This document shows positions 1-9,887 of a stretch of 64,000 nt of DNA, one piece after another. Origin of the DNA: an uncultured Sphingomonas sp. (GTDB taxonomy: Bacteria > Pseudomonadota > Alphaproteobacteria > Sphingomonadales > Sphingomonadaceae); the NCBI RefSeq assembly GCF_902806265.1, contig NZ_CADCVZ010000036.1, positions 33,427-97,426 of the forward strand, given 5' to 3'. The first letter of the stretch is position 1. The number at the start of each line of letters is the position of its first letter. The notes below the pieces were generated by a model that saw nothing but the letters and a program-made list of their open reading frames with translations, did no database searches and was not told the DNA's origin. Position numbers and translations under genes: made by a program.

Positions 1-756
1 TGCGGCCGCCTCCACGATCGGCAGGAAGTCCGCCGCCCTGAGGCTCGCCCCGCCGACCAGCGCACCGCCGACATCCGGGATGGCGAAGATCTCGGCCGCG
101 TTGGACGGCTTGACTGAGCCACCGTAGAGAATGCGCACTTGCCCGCCCGCGTCGCCGTACGCCGCGAGCAACCGCTGGCGCAACGCCCGATGCATTTCGG
201 CGATATCTTCGGTGGTCGGGATTTTGCCCGTACCGATCGCCCAGATCGGCTCGTAAGCGATCGCCAGACTGTCAGGCACCGCTCCCGCCGCCGCCTCGCC
301 ACCCGGAAGCGAAGCGTCGAGCTGCCCGCAAACGACCTCCACCGCGCGCCCGGATCCCCGCTCGCCATCGCTCTCCCCGACGCACAGGATCACCCGCAAG
401 TCGGAACGCAGCGCCGCCTCCGCCTTGGCGCGGACGCAGCTGTTGTCCTCCCGGTGCGCGTCGCGGCGCTCGCTGTGCCCGACGATGGTCAAGGCCGCAC
501 CCGCATCGTGCAGCATGGCCGCGCAGACGTCGCCGGTGTGGGCGCCTTGATCAGCCATGTGGATGTCCTGCGCGCCCACGGGGAAGCCGGGCACGGCTTC
601 GGCCGCGCGATGGATCAGCGTTGCCGGCAAACACAGAGCGACCTCAACCCGGCCGTCCAAAGCGTGGGCCGCGTCAGCGATCGCCTGGACCTCCCGGAGG
701 TCTGCCGAGGTGCCATGCATCTTCCAATTGCCCGCAACCAGCTTCGCGCTCGTCAT
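1..756 (-). CDS. tpiA: Triosephosphate isomerase (last residues and stop outside window)
   Basis: Interconverts dihydroxyacetone phosphate and glyceraldehyde 3-phosphate in the cytoplasm. The 252 visible codons cover almost the whole TIM barrel. The N-terminal substrate-binding AGNWKMHGT, the catalytic histidine in VGHSERR, the catalytic glutamate in AYEPIWAIGTGK and the phosphate-binding ILYGGSVKPSNA and GGALVGGASL can all be read. The ATG at 756 puts the conserved AGNWK at the expected place. The frame is open to the edge, so only a few C-terminal residues and the stop are missing. It is divergent from ppiD with a 115-nt gap that should hold both promoters. Confidence 0.97.
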   Translation of the reverse strand, partial: MTSAKLVAGNWKMHGTSADLREVQAIADAAHALDGRVEVALCLPATLIHRAAEAVPGFPVGAQDIHMADQGAHTGDVCAAMLHDAGAALTIVGHSERRDAHREDNSCVRAKAEAALRSDLRVILCVGESDGERGSGRAVEVVCGQLDASLPGGEAAAGAVPDSLAIAYEPIWAIGTGKIPTTEDIAEMHRALRQRLLAAYGDAGGQVRILYGGSVKPSNAAEIFAIPDVGGALVGGASLRAADFLPIVEAAA

Positions 757-871
757 TGCCGTTCAGTCTTCCATCCCTTGTTCGCCACGCGCCTAGCTGG
801 CGCTCGCCTTGATGGGAAGCCGCGGCATCCCTAAAGCACCCGCTACCCCGTCCCCGCGAGAACCATCTTCC

Positions 872-2803
872 ATGCTTTCGTCCGTTCGCCGCCTGTCCAA
901 GTCCAAGGTCGGCACCGTCATCGTCGTCCTGTTCCTGCTGGCGATCCTGGCCAGCTTCGCGCTGGCCGACATCACCAGTCTGCGGCCGGGTGGGTCCTTC
1001 TCTCAGGGCGTGCTTGCCCGGGTCGGTTCCGAGCAGGTGACGGAAGCCGAACTGTCGGACATCATGCAGCGGCAGCTTCAGCAGCTGCGCCAACAGAAGC
1101 CCGACGCGACCTATGCCGACCTCGCGCCCGAGTTCGATGCCATCGTCAATGGCCTCATTCAGGAGAGGGCCCTGAAGGCCTATGCGGAGGAGCATGGGCT
1201 GCTGCCCTCGAAAAAGCTGGTCGATGCGGAGATCGTGAAGATCCCGGGCGTGCGCGGTCTGGACGGCCGGTTCAGCGAGGCAAGCTATCAAGGCTGGCTA
1301 GCGCAGAACCGCCTGACGGACGCGCAGGTCCGCTCCGAGCTTACCACCCTGCTGCTGCAGCGGCTGGTCCTGACCCCGTTGGCCGCGAACACCCGAGTGC
1401 CGGTCGGGGTGGCCCGCCCCTATGCCTCCATGCTGCTCGAGCAGCGCTCGGGACAGGTCGCGCTGGTGCCCACCACCGCTTACCAAGCCGGCCCCGCGCC
1501 GACCGATGCCGAACTCCAGGCCTTCTACAACCAATATCGTGACCTTTATCTGGTCCCCGAACAGCGGGTGGTTCGCATTGCCCGGATCGGCCCGGAGCAA
1601 CTTGAAAACATCGCCGCGACTGACGCAGAGATCGCCGCATACTACAATGCCAATCGCGCCAGCTACGCGGGCGGCGAAACGCGCGTGCTGAGCCGGGCTT
1701 CGGTGGCCGGCCGCAGCGCCGCCGCGCAGATTGCGGCACGGGCGAGGTCCGGGACCTTCGCCGCGGCTGCCGCTCCCGCCGGCTTCAGCGCCGCCGATGT
1801 CGCGCTCGGCGCCCAGAGCCGCGAGCAGCTTGCCGGCTTGGCGGGCGCCGAGGTTGCCGCGCAGGTGTTCGCCGCACCTGCGGGAACCGTGATCGGCCCG
1901 GTCCAGTCCAGCACGGGCTTCGACGTCATCAAGGTCGAGTCGATCAACCGTACTCCCGGCAAGACGCTCGAGCAGGCGCGAACCGAGATCTCCGGGAGGC
2001 TGTCCGCGAATAAGCGCAAGAACGCTCTCACGGACCTGGTCGCCCGGGTCGAGGAACAGCTTGCCGACGGCCGCAACTTCCAGGAGGTCGCCGCCGCCAA
2101 CCGGCTGCCGGTCCTCAGCACTCCACCCGTGCTCGCCAACGGCACCTCGCCCAGCGATCCAAACTTCCGCTTGCCGGCCGAGTACGCCGCCCTTCCCACC
2201 GTCGCCTTCGACCTTGCCCCCGACGACGACCCGATAGTGGAAGAGCTGCCGGGAGAAGCGGGCTACGCGCTGGTCGCGACCGGCGATGTCACTCCGGGGG
2301 CGCCAGCGCCGCTCGCCTCCATCCGCGAACGGGTAGCAGCCGACTTCCGGACCAAGCGCGCCTTGGACCGGGCCCGAGCCGTTGCCAACCAGGTGGTCGC
2401 CAAGGCTAGCTCGGGTATGCCTCTGGCGCGCGCGTGGAGCGAAGCGGGCGCACCCGCGTCCTCCGCGCCGCGCCCCCTGCAGGTCCGGAGGCTTGAGCTG
2501 GCTGAGCTCCAAGGCCAAGTACCGGCACCGCTCCGCATGTTGTTCAGCCTTGCGCCGGGGAAGACCCGCATCGTGGCGGCTCCGAACAACGGCGGTTATT
2601 TCGTGGTCCGCTTGGAGCGGATCGTTCCCGGCGACGCCCTCAGCCAGCCCGGGCTGATCTCGCAGGTCCAAGCCGATTTCAATCGTCAGGCCGGAAGCGA
2701 GCTGGTCGCACAGTTCCTCTCGGCGGCGCAGCGCGAACTGGGTGTGCGCCGCAACGAGACGGCGATCGCCGCCGCCAAGCGGCGTTTCACCAGCGGCGGT
2801 TGA
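872..2803 (+). CDS. ppiD: PpiD-like membrane-anchored peptidyl-prolyl isomerase/chaperone
   Basis: 643 residues, close to the usual length of PpiD/SurA-N chaperones (about 620-650). A basic N-terminus (SVRRLSKSKVGT) precedes a single membrane anchor at about residues 14-34. Then come a SurA-like N-domain (SEQVTEAELSDIMQRQLQQ), a central parvulin-like segment ending PVQSSTGFDVIKVESI, and a long helical C-terminal region. It should fold outer-membrane proteins at the periplasmic face of the inner membrane. I chose ATG 872 because the frame upstream (from 809) adds a Pro-rich stretch unlike the family. Whether the parvulin domain is catalytic cannot be judged; many PpiD parvulin domains are inactive. 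Confidence 0.88.
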   Translation: MLSSVRRLSKSKVGTVIVVLFLLAILASFALADITSLRPGGSFSQGVLARVGSEQVTEAELSDIMQRQLQQLRQQKPDATYADLAPEFDAIVNGLIQERALKAYAEEHGLLPSKKLVDAEIVKIPGVRGLDGRFSEASYQGWLAQNRLTDAQVRSELTTLLLQRLVLTPLAANTRVPVGVARPYASMLLEQRSGQVALVPTTAYQAGPAPTDAELQAFYNQYRDLYLVPEQRVVRIARIGPEQLENIAATDAEIAAYYNANRASYAGGETRVLSRASVAGRSAAAQIAARARSGTFAAAAAPAGFSAADVALGAQSREQLAGLAGAEVAAQVFAAPAGTVIGPVQSSTGFDVIKVESINRTPGKTLEQARTEISGRLSANKRKNALTDLVARVEEQLADGRNFQEVAAANRLPVLSTPPVLANGTSPSDPNFRLPAEYAALPTVAFDLAPDDDPIVEELPGEAGYALVATGDVTPGAPAPLASIRERVAADFRTKRALDRARAVANQVVAKASSGMPLARAWSEAGAPASSAPRPLQVRRLELAELQGQVPAPLRMLFSLAPGKTRIVAAPNNGGYFVVRLERIVPGDALSQPGLISQVQADFNRQAGSELVAQFLSAAQRELGVRRNETAIAAAKRRFTSGG

Positions 2804-2822
2804 GCGCGGCTCGGGCATGGGC

Positions 2823-3392
2823 ATGCCCTCCATCCTGGTCCTGGACAATCAGGACAGCTTCACCTTCACCCTGGTCGACTATCTCACGACGCTTAGCGCG
2901 AAGGTGCGGGTGGTCCGAAGCGACCAAGTGACCCTCGCGGAGGTTCTGAACAGCCCTTTCGACGGCTTCCTGATCTCGCCCGGACCTGGTCGCCCCGACG
3001 CCGCCGGCATCTCGGTGGAACTCTCCGCGGCCTGCATCGCTGAGGCGCGTCCGCTACTCGGAGTTTGCCTCGGCCATCAGGCGATCGGGCTCGCAGTCGG
3101 CGCGGAGGTCGAGCAAGTGCCTCCGGTGCACGGCAAGACGTGCGCGGTCACCCATGACGAAAGTGGGCTGTTCGCACGTCTGCCTTCGCCGCTTAATGCC
3201 ACCCGCTACCACTCGCTGGCGGTCACGGCCTACCCCAGCGCGCTGCGTCCGAATGCCTGGGCTGCGGATGGCACCGTGCAAGGCTTTCGCCACGCCCATG
3301 CGCCGGTGCATGGGGTGCAATTCCATCCGGAAAGCGTGGCGTCGCAACACGGCCACGCGCTGCTCCGCAACTTCCTCGACCTGTGCAGTTGA
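2823..3392 (+). CDS. trpG/pabA: Anthranilate/aminodeoxychorismate synthase glutaminase subunit, orphan
   Basis: Class I glutamine amidotransferase of 189 residues that supplies ammonia to a chorismate-using synthase (TrpE or PabB). It shows the N-terminal [11 protein letters not shown], the oxyanion-loop [11 protein letters not shown], the nucleophile Cys82 in [12 protein letters not shown], and the catalytic His/Glu in [12 protein letters not shown] 2817 is an alternative start two codons upstream. It begins 19 nt after ppiD, but no trpE, trpD or trpC follows: the lexA promoter overlaps its stop codon. The likely reason for retention is amphibolic use as PabA in folate synthesis, which is inference. 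Confidence 0.93.
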   Translation: MPSILVLDNQDSFTFTLVDYLTTLSAKVRVVRSDQVTLAEVLNSPFDGFLISPGPGRPDAAGISVELSAACIAEARPLLGVCLGHQAIGLAVGAEVEQVPPVHGKTCAVTHDESGLFARLPSPLNATRYHSLAVTAYPSALRPNAWAADGTVQGFRHAHAPVHGVQFHPESVASQHGHALLRNFLDLCS

Positions 3393-3421
3393 CAAGCCGC
3401 TACAATGTTCTTTACACGTTC
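3389..3421 (+). promoter_or_regulatory. lexA promoter with SOS box
   Basis: A TTGACA -35 hexamer at 3389-3394 overlaps the trpG stop codon. A weak -10 would lie near 3412-3417. The alphaproteobacterial LexA box GTTC-N7-GTTC occupies 3407-3421 and so covers the putative -10. This is the arrangement expected for lexA autoregulation. Confidence 0.8.
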
Positions 3422-3432
3422 TCCGTCTGTTC
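3418..3432 (+). promoter_or_regulatory. Second, overlapping SOS box (third GTTC half-site)
   Basis: A further GTTC at 3429-3432 is again exactly 7 nt after the preceding GTTC (3418-3421). Three half-sites therefore run at 11-bp spacing on one face of the helix between the promoter and the lexA start at 3448. Confidence 0.65.
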
Positions 3433-3447
3433 ACCAGGGAGAGTGGC

Positions 3448-4113
3448 ATGCTCACGGCTAAGCAGCGCGAACTCTTGCAATTCATTCACGATCGTCTGGG
3501 CAAGAGCGGCGTGTCGCCGAGCTTCGACGAGATGCGGGAAGCGCTCGACCTCAAGAGCAAGTCGGGGGTTCACCGCTTGATCTCCGCTTTGGAGGAGCGT
3601 CAGTTCATCCGGCGGCTGCCCAACCGTGCGCGGGCGTTGGAAGTCTTGCGCATGCCCGATGCCGGCGGTGCGGTGGGTGAAGGCAAGTTGCCCGCGGCTG
3701 CGCCCCTGCGAACTGTGCGCACTCCGGCCAATGATACGATCGCCATTCCGCTCCATGGCCGCATCGCCGCGGGAACGCCGATCGAGGCGTTGCAGGGGAC
3801 TGAAGCCTTTTCGGTGCCGGCGGCATTGCTCGGCCCCGGCGAGCACTACGCGTTGGAAGTCGCGGGGGATTCTATGGTCGAAGAAGGCATCCTCGACGGC
3901 GACTATGCGCTGATCCGCAAGATCGATGCGGCGCGCGACGGCGAGATCGTGGTCGCGCTGATCGACGATGAAGAAGCGACCCTGAAGACCTTCCGCCGCG
4001 AAGGCAGCATGATTCGGCTCGATCCCGCCAACCGCTCCTACAAGCCGCAGCGCTATGCAGAGGACCGGGTCAAGATCCAGGGTCGCCTCGCTGGGCTGAT
4101 CCGGCGTTACTGA
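3448..4113 (+). CDS. lexA: LexA SOS repressor
   Basis: Repressor of the SOS regulon, 221 residues. The N-terminal winged helix starts [17 protein letters not shown] and carries a recognition region around [21 protein letters not shown]. The RecA-stimulated self-cleavage site is Ala108-Gly109 (RIAAGTP). The catalytic dyad is Ser142 (AGDSM) and Lys180 (ATLKTF). ATG 3448 is chosen because the family begins exactly here; the longer upstream frame would run through trpG and the operators. A GGGAGAG ribosome binding site lies just upstream. It is autoregulated through the SOS boxes at 3407-3432. Confidence 0.98.
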   Translation: MLTAKQRELLQFIHDRLGKSGVSPSFDEMREALDLKSKSGVHRLISALEERQFIRRLPNRARALEVLRMPDAGGAVGEGKLPAAAPLRTVRTPANDTIAIPLHGRIAAGTPIEALQGTEAFSVPAALLGPGEHYALEVAGDSMVEEGILDGDYALIRKIDAARDGEIVVALIDDEEATLKTFRREGSMIRLDPANRSYKPQRYAEDRVKIQGRLAGLIRRY

Positions 4114-4114
4114 G

Positions 4115-4480
4115 ATGGATGGCGATAGTGGAGCAGGTACGCGGATCGACTATGTCGAGCTGCCTTCGCTTACCGCGCACGAGCTGACCCGCGCCTTTTA
4201 CGCCAAGGCTTTCGGCTGGAACTTCACCGACTACGGCCCGGATTACGCCGCAACGACCAACGGTGTGGTCGACGTCGGCCTGAACGGCACGCCCGAGGAC
4301 TCGATCTCCGCACCTTTGCCGGTGGTTCGGGTCGCGGATCTTGAAGCAGCGCTGGCCGCGGTGGTGGAGGCAGGGGGCATTGTCGCCCGGCCGATCTACG
4401 CTTTCCCAGGCGGACGACGGTTTCACTTCATTGATCCTTCGGGCAGCGAATTGGCGGTCTGGCAGCCGGCAGAGCACTAA
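4115..4480 (+). CDS. VOC (glyoxalase/bleomycin-resistance fold) family protein
   Basis: 121 residues with one vicinal-oxygen-chelate repeat pair: IDYVELPSLTAHELTRAFYAKAFGW at the N-terminus and GGRRFHFIDPSGSELAVWQ at the C-terminus. Such proteins are usually small dimeric metal-dependent enzymes or binding proteins; the substrate cannot be deduced. The start is one base after the lexA stop, so it is probably co-transcribed with lexA, although a DNA-damage role is not implied. An identical-size VOC protein could also be non-enzymatic. Confidence 0.85.
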   Translation: MDGDSGAGTRIDYVELPSLTAHELTRAFYAKAFGWNFTDYGPDYAATTNGVVDVGLNGTPEDSISAPLPVVRVADLEAALAAVVEAGGIVARPIYAFPGGRRFHFIDPSGSELAVWQPAEH

Positions 4481-4590
4481 GCGCTCTCGGCGCTGTCGCC
4501 CGTAGCGACGGATCAGGCCGGCCGATGCATAAGGCACTCGCGCCTGTGCTCAGGGTGTCCCGTGTTGCTTCAGGCTGACGTGTCGCTTTC

Positions 4591-4609
4591 GACGCCCGGT
4601 ATGGGCGTC
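4591..4609 (+). terminator. Inverted repeat after the lexA-VOC pair
   Basis: GACGCCC-GGTAT-GGGCGTC is a perfect 7-bp stem with a 5-nt loop in the otherwise empty 4481-4719 gap. It lacks a T-run, so Rho-independent termination is uncertain. I see nothing else in this gap apart from the ribosome binding site of the next gene. Confidence 0.35.
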
Positions 4610-4719
4610 AGCGGTCTCTCACCCCGACCTCGCATTGCTCAGCAAAAGATCAGGCGGTGCTCATGCCGCTCACGCGATTGCCGTGCAGGGTGGACTCTCC
4701 TTATTTCGGAGGGACAACC

Positions 4720-5295
4720 ATGACCAACGACGTAAACAGACAGGCTGCCAGGGTAAACTGGCGTATCATTTGCTGGGGGATAGCAGGCTTGGTTCTGCTT
4801 CTGCCACTGGCGGCCATGCAGCTCACGGACGAGGTCCGCTGGAACGGTGCCGACTTCATCTTCGCAGGAGTGCTCATTGGCGCCGTCGGCCTCACCTACG
4901 AGCTGGCGGTGAGCAGGACCCGAGACCGGGCGTACCGGGCGGGCGTGGGAGTGGCGCTGGCCGCCACCTTTTTGCTCGTCTGGGCCAATGGCGCGGTCGG
5001 GTTGATCGGAAGCGAGGACAACCCGGCCAATCTGCTGTTCGGCTTGGTCCCGCTTACCGCGCTGGTCGGCGCGATGCTGGCCGCCTTCCGGCCGGCCGGG
5101 ATGGCCCGGGCCTTGCTCGCGGCCGCCATCGTCCAGCTGCTCGTCACCAGCACCGTCCTCGCGATCGGCTGGGGCGCGCGCTCACCGGTCTGGCCGCGTG
5201 AATTCGTCTTGGCTGGAGGAGGGTTCTGCGGCCTCTGGCTCGCTTCCGCCTGGTTGTTCGGCAAGGCGGCGCGAACCGCGCCCGCGGCCAGGTAG
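4720..5295 (+). CDS. Small six-helix membrane protein, function unknown
   Basis: 191 residues with about six hydrophobic segments at roughly residues 17-37, 45-66, 77-100, 106-126, 132-153 and 163-183. There is no recognisable catalytic motif. I chose ATG 4720 because a strong GGAGGG (4708-4713) precedes it at good spacing; the upstream extension in frame is not hydrophobic and has no ribosome binding site. It is convergent with pckA. Related short hydrophobic proteins are common in sphingomonads without a known role. Confidence 0.75.
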   Translation: MTNDVNRQAARVNWRIICWGIAGLVLLLPLAAMQLTDEVRWNGADFIFAGVLIGAVGLTYELAVSRTRDRAYRAGVGVALAATFLLVWANGAVGLIGSEDNPANLLFGLVPLTALVGAMLAAFRPAGMARALLAAAIVQLLVTSTVLAIGWGARSPVWPREFVLAGGGFCGLWLASAWLFGKAARTAPAAR

Positions 5296-5307
5296 ACCAA
5301 GAGATCC

Positions 5308-5356
5308 GGTAGCCAGCCCCTCAACGCTAATCCCGGTCCGAGGGCTTCTGCCAGCC

Positions 5357-5366
<10 letters not shown>
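5308..5366. terminator. Possible bidirectional terminator between convergent genes
   Basis: GGTAGCC at 5308-5314 pairs with GGCTACC at 5360-5366, inside the pckA 3' end. An inner AGCCCCTC / GAGGGCT pairing fills the stem. It sits between two convergent genes. No long T-run is visible on either strand. Confidence 0.4.
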
Positions 5367-6985
<1,619 letters not shown>

Positions 6986-7013
6986 GCACTTTCCTCCGAC
7001 ATTCAAAAACAAA

Positions 7014-7050
7014 CGGCGGCCTGGCTCCCCGAGCCGGGAACCGCCGCCGC
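7014..7050 (-). terminator. Terminator-like hairpin in the pckA leader
   Basis: Read on the minus strand, a GC-rich stem (CGGCGGCGG with its partner CCGCCG, inner CCGGCTC/GAGCCAG) is followed directly by TTTGTTTTTG. It lies 29 nt upstream of the pckA start with no gene between it and the divergent chvI. It therefore looks like a leader attenuator rather than the end of another gene. Confidence 0.5.
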
Positions 7051-7052
7051 AA

Positions 7053-7062
7053 ACGTATACGT
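7053..7062. promoter_or_regulatory. Perfect 10-bp palindrome in the pckA-chvI intergenic region
   Basis: ACGTATACGT is self-complementary and sits in the 166-nt divergent region. It could be an operator for either gene. No regulator is assigned. Confidence 0.35.
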
Positions 7063-7151
7063 AAAGTGCCTATAGCCTCAAAAAAGTTGCACCGTCAAAA
7101 CGGGCGGACGGCTTGTCTCCCTCTGGTACGCCCGGTTAAAGGCGCTGAGCC

Positions 7152-7889
7152 GTGCAGGAGTTGTCATTGAGCCAGGTGATCGCGCTGGTCGACGACGACC
7201 GCAATATTCTCACCTCCGTGTCGATCGCGCTCCAGGACGAGGGCTTCATCACCCGCGTCTACACCGACGCCGCCAGTGCCTTGAAGGCGCTGGCCGACAA
7301 CCCGGCGGAGCTTGCGGTGCTGGACATCAAGATGCCCGGCATGGACGGCATGGAGCTGCTCAGGCGCTTGCGGGAGAGCGACGGGCCCGCGGCCAGGATG
7401 CCCGCGATCTTTCTCACCTCCAAGGACGACGAGCTGGACGAAGCGCTAGGGCTGGCGATGGGCGCCGACGACTATATCGCCAAGCCGTTCAGCCAGCGCC
7501 TGCTTATTGCGCGCATCCGCGCGATCCTGCGCCGTACGGAGATGACCCGCGGCGGCCCGGACGCCCTACCCGACGACCCGAGCAGTCCGCCGATCGAGCG
7601 TGGCCGTCTGCTGATGGACCCGGCGCGCCACCGCGTTACCTGGGACGGCAGGCCCGTCACCCTGACCGTTACCGAGTTCCTGATCCTGGAAGCCCTGGCC
7701 CAGCGTCCGGGCGTGGTGAAGAGCCGCAATCAGCTGCTCGACATCGCTTACCAGGACGACGTCTACGTCGACGACCGCACGATCGACAGCCACATCAAGC
7801 GCGTCCGGCGCAAGTTCCGCAGCGTCGATCCGGAGTTCGACGCGATCGAAACCCTATATGGCGTCGGCTACCGTTTCGGCGAAGAATGA
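7152..7889 (+). CDS. chvI: OmpR-family response regulator ChvI
   Basis: Two-component regulator, 245 residues. The receiver domain (about 8-125) has the acidic pocket VDDDRN, phospho-acceptor Asp58 ([13 protein letters not shown]), the switch Thr in FLTSKDDE and the Lys in IAKPFS. A winged-helix output domain ends [17 protein letters not shown] and LYGVGYRF. In alphaproteobacteria ChvI controls responses to acid and envelope stress and carbon metabolism. The GTG start at 7152 is the longest choice; a TTG at 7161 is an alternative. Its 3' end overlaps chvG by 32 nt. Confidence 0.93.
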   Translation: MQELSLSQVIALVDDDRNILTSVSIALQDEGFITRVYTDAASALKALADNPAELAVLDIKMPGMDGMELLRRLRESDGPAARMPAIFLTSKDDELDEALGLAMGADDYIAKPFSQRLLIARIRAILRRTEMTRGGPDALPDDPSSPPIERGRLLMDPARHRVTWDGRPVTLTVTEFLILEALAQRPGVVKSRNQLLDIAYQDDVYVDDRTIDSHIKRVRRKFRSVDPEFDAIETLYGVGYRFGEE

Positions 7890-9453
7890 CGCGGGCGACA
7901 CGATCGAGCGCGATCTGGCGCTCGGCTGGTCGCGCCGCTGGTCGCTGAGGCGACGGATCCTGGCGGTGAATGTCATCACCCTGGTGGTGGTGGCGCTGGC
8001 CGTGCTGTTCCTGGACAGCTTCCGCAACCAGCTGCAGGACGAACGGGAACGCCAGGTCCAGCGCGAAGCCCATCTCGCCGCGGCTGCGCTAGGCAGCCTT
8101 CCGACCCGGAGTTGGACCGAATATTTCGGCCGCATCGGCGCGGCCAGCAACAGCCGGTACCGCTTGTATGCCCCCAGCGGCAACCTGCTGCTCGACAGCT
8201 GGCGGACGAGCGGCCCGACTTATCGGCTGCGCGATCCCAGCGAGCAGCCCTGGACCAAGGCGATCGCCCGCACCCTGGACCGCGGCTTCAACGCGGTCGT
8301 GGGCGAACGCTCCCCGCCGGACTATGAGGAACCCCCCGTGGATCGGCTCGGAGCGTGGCCGGAGGCGGTCCAGGCAGCCCGCGGTCGCCGCGCCGTTACC
8401 GCAGTGCGCAACGCGCCCGACCTCACGCCCGTGATCTCCACGGCCGTGCCGGCCACCGCGGGAGCGGTGGTGCTCGTCACCTACAACGATCGCAACTTCA
8501 CCCGCACCGTGCGGGCGGAGCGACGCAAGCTCGGCCTGGGATTGCTGGTCGCGACAGTTCTCTCCGTGCTGCTGTCCCTGTTCCTGGCGCGCACCATCGC
8601 TCGGCCGTTGCGGCGCCTGGCGCTCGCCGCTCATCGCGTGCGTCAGGGCCGCGCCCGCGAGGTCAAGGTGCCCCGCCTGCCCTCCCGCCGCGACGAGATC
8701 GGCCTGCTTGCCCGCTCGGTCAGTGACATGAGCCAGGCACTGCGCCAGCGCATCGACAACATCGAAGCGTTCGCGGCGGACGTCACCCACGAGCTCAAGA
8801 ACCCGCTAGCCAGCCTCCGCTCCGCCGTAGACGGGCTTGAGCGGATCGAGGATCCGGGGCTCCGTTCACAGCTGCTCGATGTGGTTCGTCAGGATGTGCT
8901 GCGTCTGGACCGGCTAATCGGCGACATCGGCGAGGCGGCAAGAACCGATGCCGAGCTGGCCCGCGCCCGCTTCGAGCCGGTCGATCTTGGCGCCTTGATC
9001 GGCCAGTTGACGAGCGGGTGGGAGCAGCAGCGGACCAAGGGTGACGTACGGCTGGCCTTTGCACGTCCGCGCGCTGGAAGTACGGTCGTGCTTGGGGAGC
9101 CCGGCCGCCTTGCCCGCGCCATCGACAACCTCGTCGACAATGCCATCAGCTTTTCTCCGCCCAGCGGGCTGGTGGAGGTCGCCGTTGCGCGGGTCGGCGA
9201 CAAGGTGCGGCTGCGGATTGACGATGAAGGGCCCGGCGTGCCGGCTGAAGCGCGTGAAGCGATCTTTAACCGGTTCCATTCAGTACGGCCCGATAGCGAC
9301 CAGTTCGGTCGCCATTCTGGCCTCGGCTTGGCGATCGCGCGTGCGATCGTGAAGGGCCACGACGGGGAGATAGACGTGGCCGACCGCGACGATGCGCCCT
9401 CCGGAGCGCGCTTCACCATCTGCCTTCCGGCGGCGGGAGCAGCACAAGCATGA
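7858..9453 (+). CDS. chvG: Sensor histidine kinase ChvG
   Basis: Membrane partner of ChvI, 531 residues. TM1 lies at about 34-54, followed by a periplasmic sensor of about 165 residues, TM2 at about 224-244 and a HAMP linker. The DHp helix carries His311 in [17 protein letters not shown]. The ATP-binding domain shows the N-box [12 protein letters not shown]1 DDEGPGVP and G2 [16 protein letters not shown]. The ATG at 7858 lies inside chvI; no better start follows. It overlaps hprK by ATGA, so the sensor and the HPr kinase are translationally coupled. Confidence 0.94.
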   Translation: MASATVSAKNDAGDTIERDLALGWSRRWSLRRRILAVNVITLVVVALAVLFLDSFRNQLQDERERQVQREAHLAAAALGSLPTRSWTEYFGRIGAASNSRYRLYAPSGNLLLDSWRTSGPTYRLRDPSEQPWTKAIARTLDRGFNAVVGERSPPDYEEPPVDRLGAWPEAVQAARGRRAVTAVRNAPDLTPVISTAVPATAGAVVLVTYNDRNFTRTVRAERRKLGLGLLVATVLSVLLSLFLARTIARPLRRLALAAHRVRQGRAREVKVPRLPSRRDEIGLLARSVSDMSQALRQRIDNIEAFAADVTHELKNPLASLRSAVDGLERIEDPGLRSQLLDVVRQDVLRLDRLIGDIGEAARTDAELARARFEPVDLGALIGQLTSGWEQQRTKGDVRLAFARPRAGSTVVLGEPGRLARAIDNLVDNAISFSPPSGLVEVAVARVGDKVRLRIDDEGPGVPAEAREAIFNRFHSVRPDSDQFGRHSGLGLAIARAIVKGHDGEIDVADRDDAPSGARFTICLPAAGAAQA

Positions 9454-9887
9454 CCATCCGCCTATCGTCCGAAACCATCCATGCCACCTGCGTAGCGGTT
9501 GACGGCCGGGCGGTGCTGATCAGCGGCCCATCGGGCGCGGGCAAGTCGGACCTCGCGCTTCGCCTGATCGATCGCGGCTTTACCCTGGTCAGCGACGACC
9601 AGACGCTTGTGCGCAAGTCCGGGGAGCGGCTGCTTGCCGCCGCCCCTGCCGCCATTGCGGGAAAGCTGGAGGTTCGCGGCATCGGCATCGTGGACATGGA
9701 AACCGTTAGCGACGTTCCTATCTGCCTGATTGTGGACCTTACCAGCGACATCCGCCGCATGCCCGACGACAGCCGCGAACGCTCCGTGCTCGGCACGCCC
9801 CTTCCCTTGATCAGCGTGGACGCGACCACCGCCTCCGCCGCGGCCAAGGTCGCACTGGCGCTGGACAGGTTCGGCCGGCTCAAGTGA
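9450..9887 (+). CDS. hprK: HPr kinase/phosphorylase, short alphaproteobacterial form
   Basis: 145 residues, equivalent only to the C-terminal catalytic domain of the Firmicute enzyme (about 310). The Walker A is ISGPSGAGKSDLALRLIDRG, and the signature GKLEVRGIGIVDM follows at about residues 71-84. It phosphorylates HPr on its regulatory Ser and so tunes the incomplete regulatory phosphotransferase chain. Loss of the N-terminal domain is typical of alphaproteobacteria and is not a truncation event here. It overlaps chvG (ATGA) and rapZ (GTGA). Confidence 0.95.
   Translation: MTIRLSSETIHATCVAVDGRAVLISGPSGAGKSDLALRLIDRGFTLVSDDQTLVRKSGERLLAAAPAAIAGKLEVRGIGIVDMETVSDVPICLIVDLTSDIRRMPDDSRERSVLGTPLPLISVDATTASAAAKVALALDRFGRLK

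Noticed and set aside
6986..7012. ATG at 7012 as the pckA start
   Set aside because: It would place the GGAGGA ribosome binding site inside the gene; the GTG at 6985 is correctly spaced from it.
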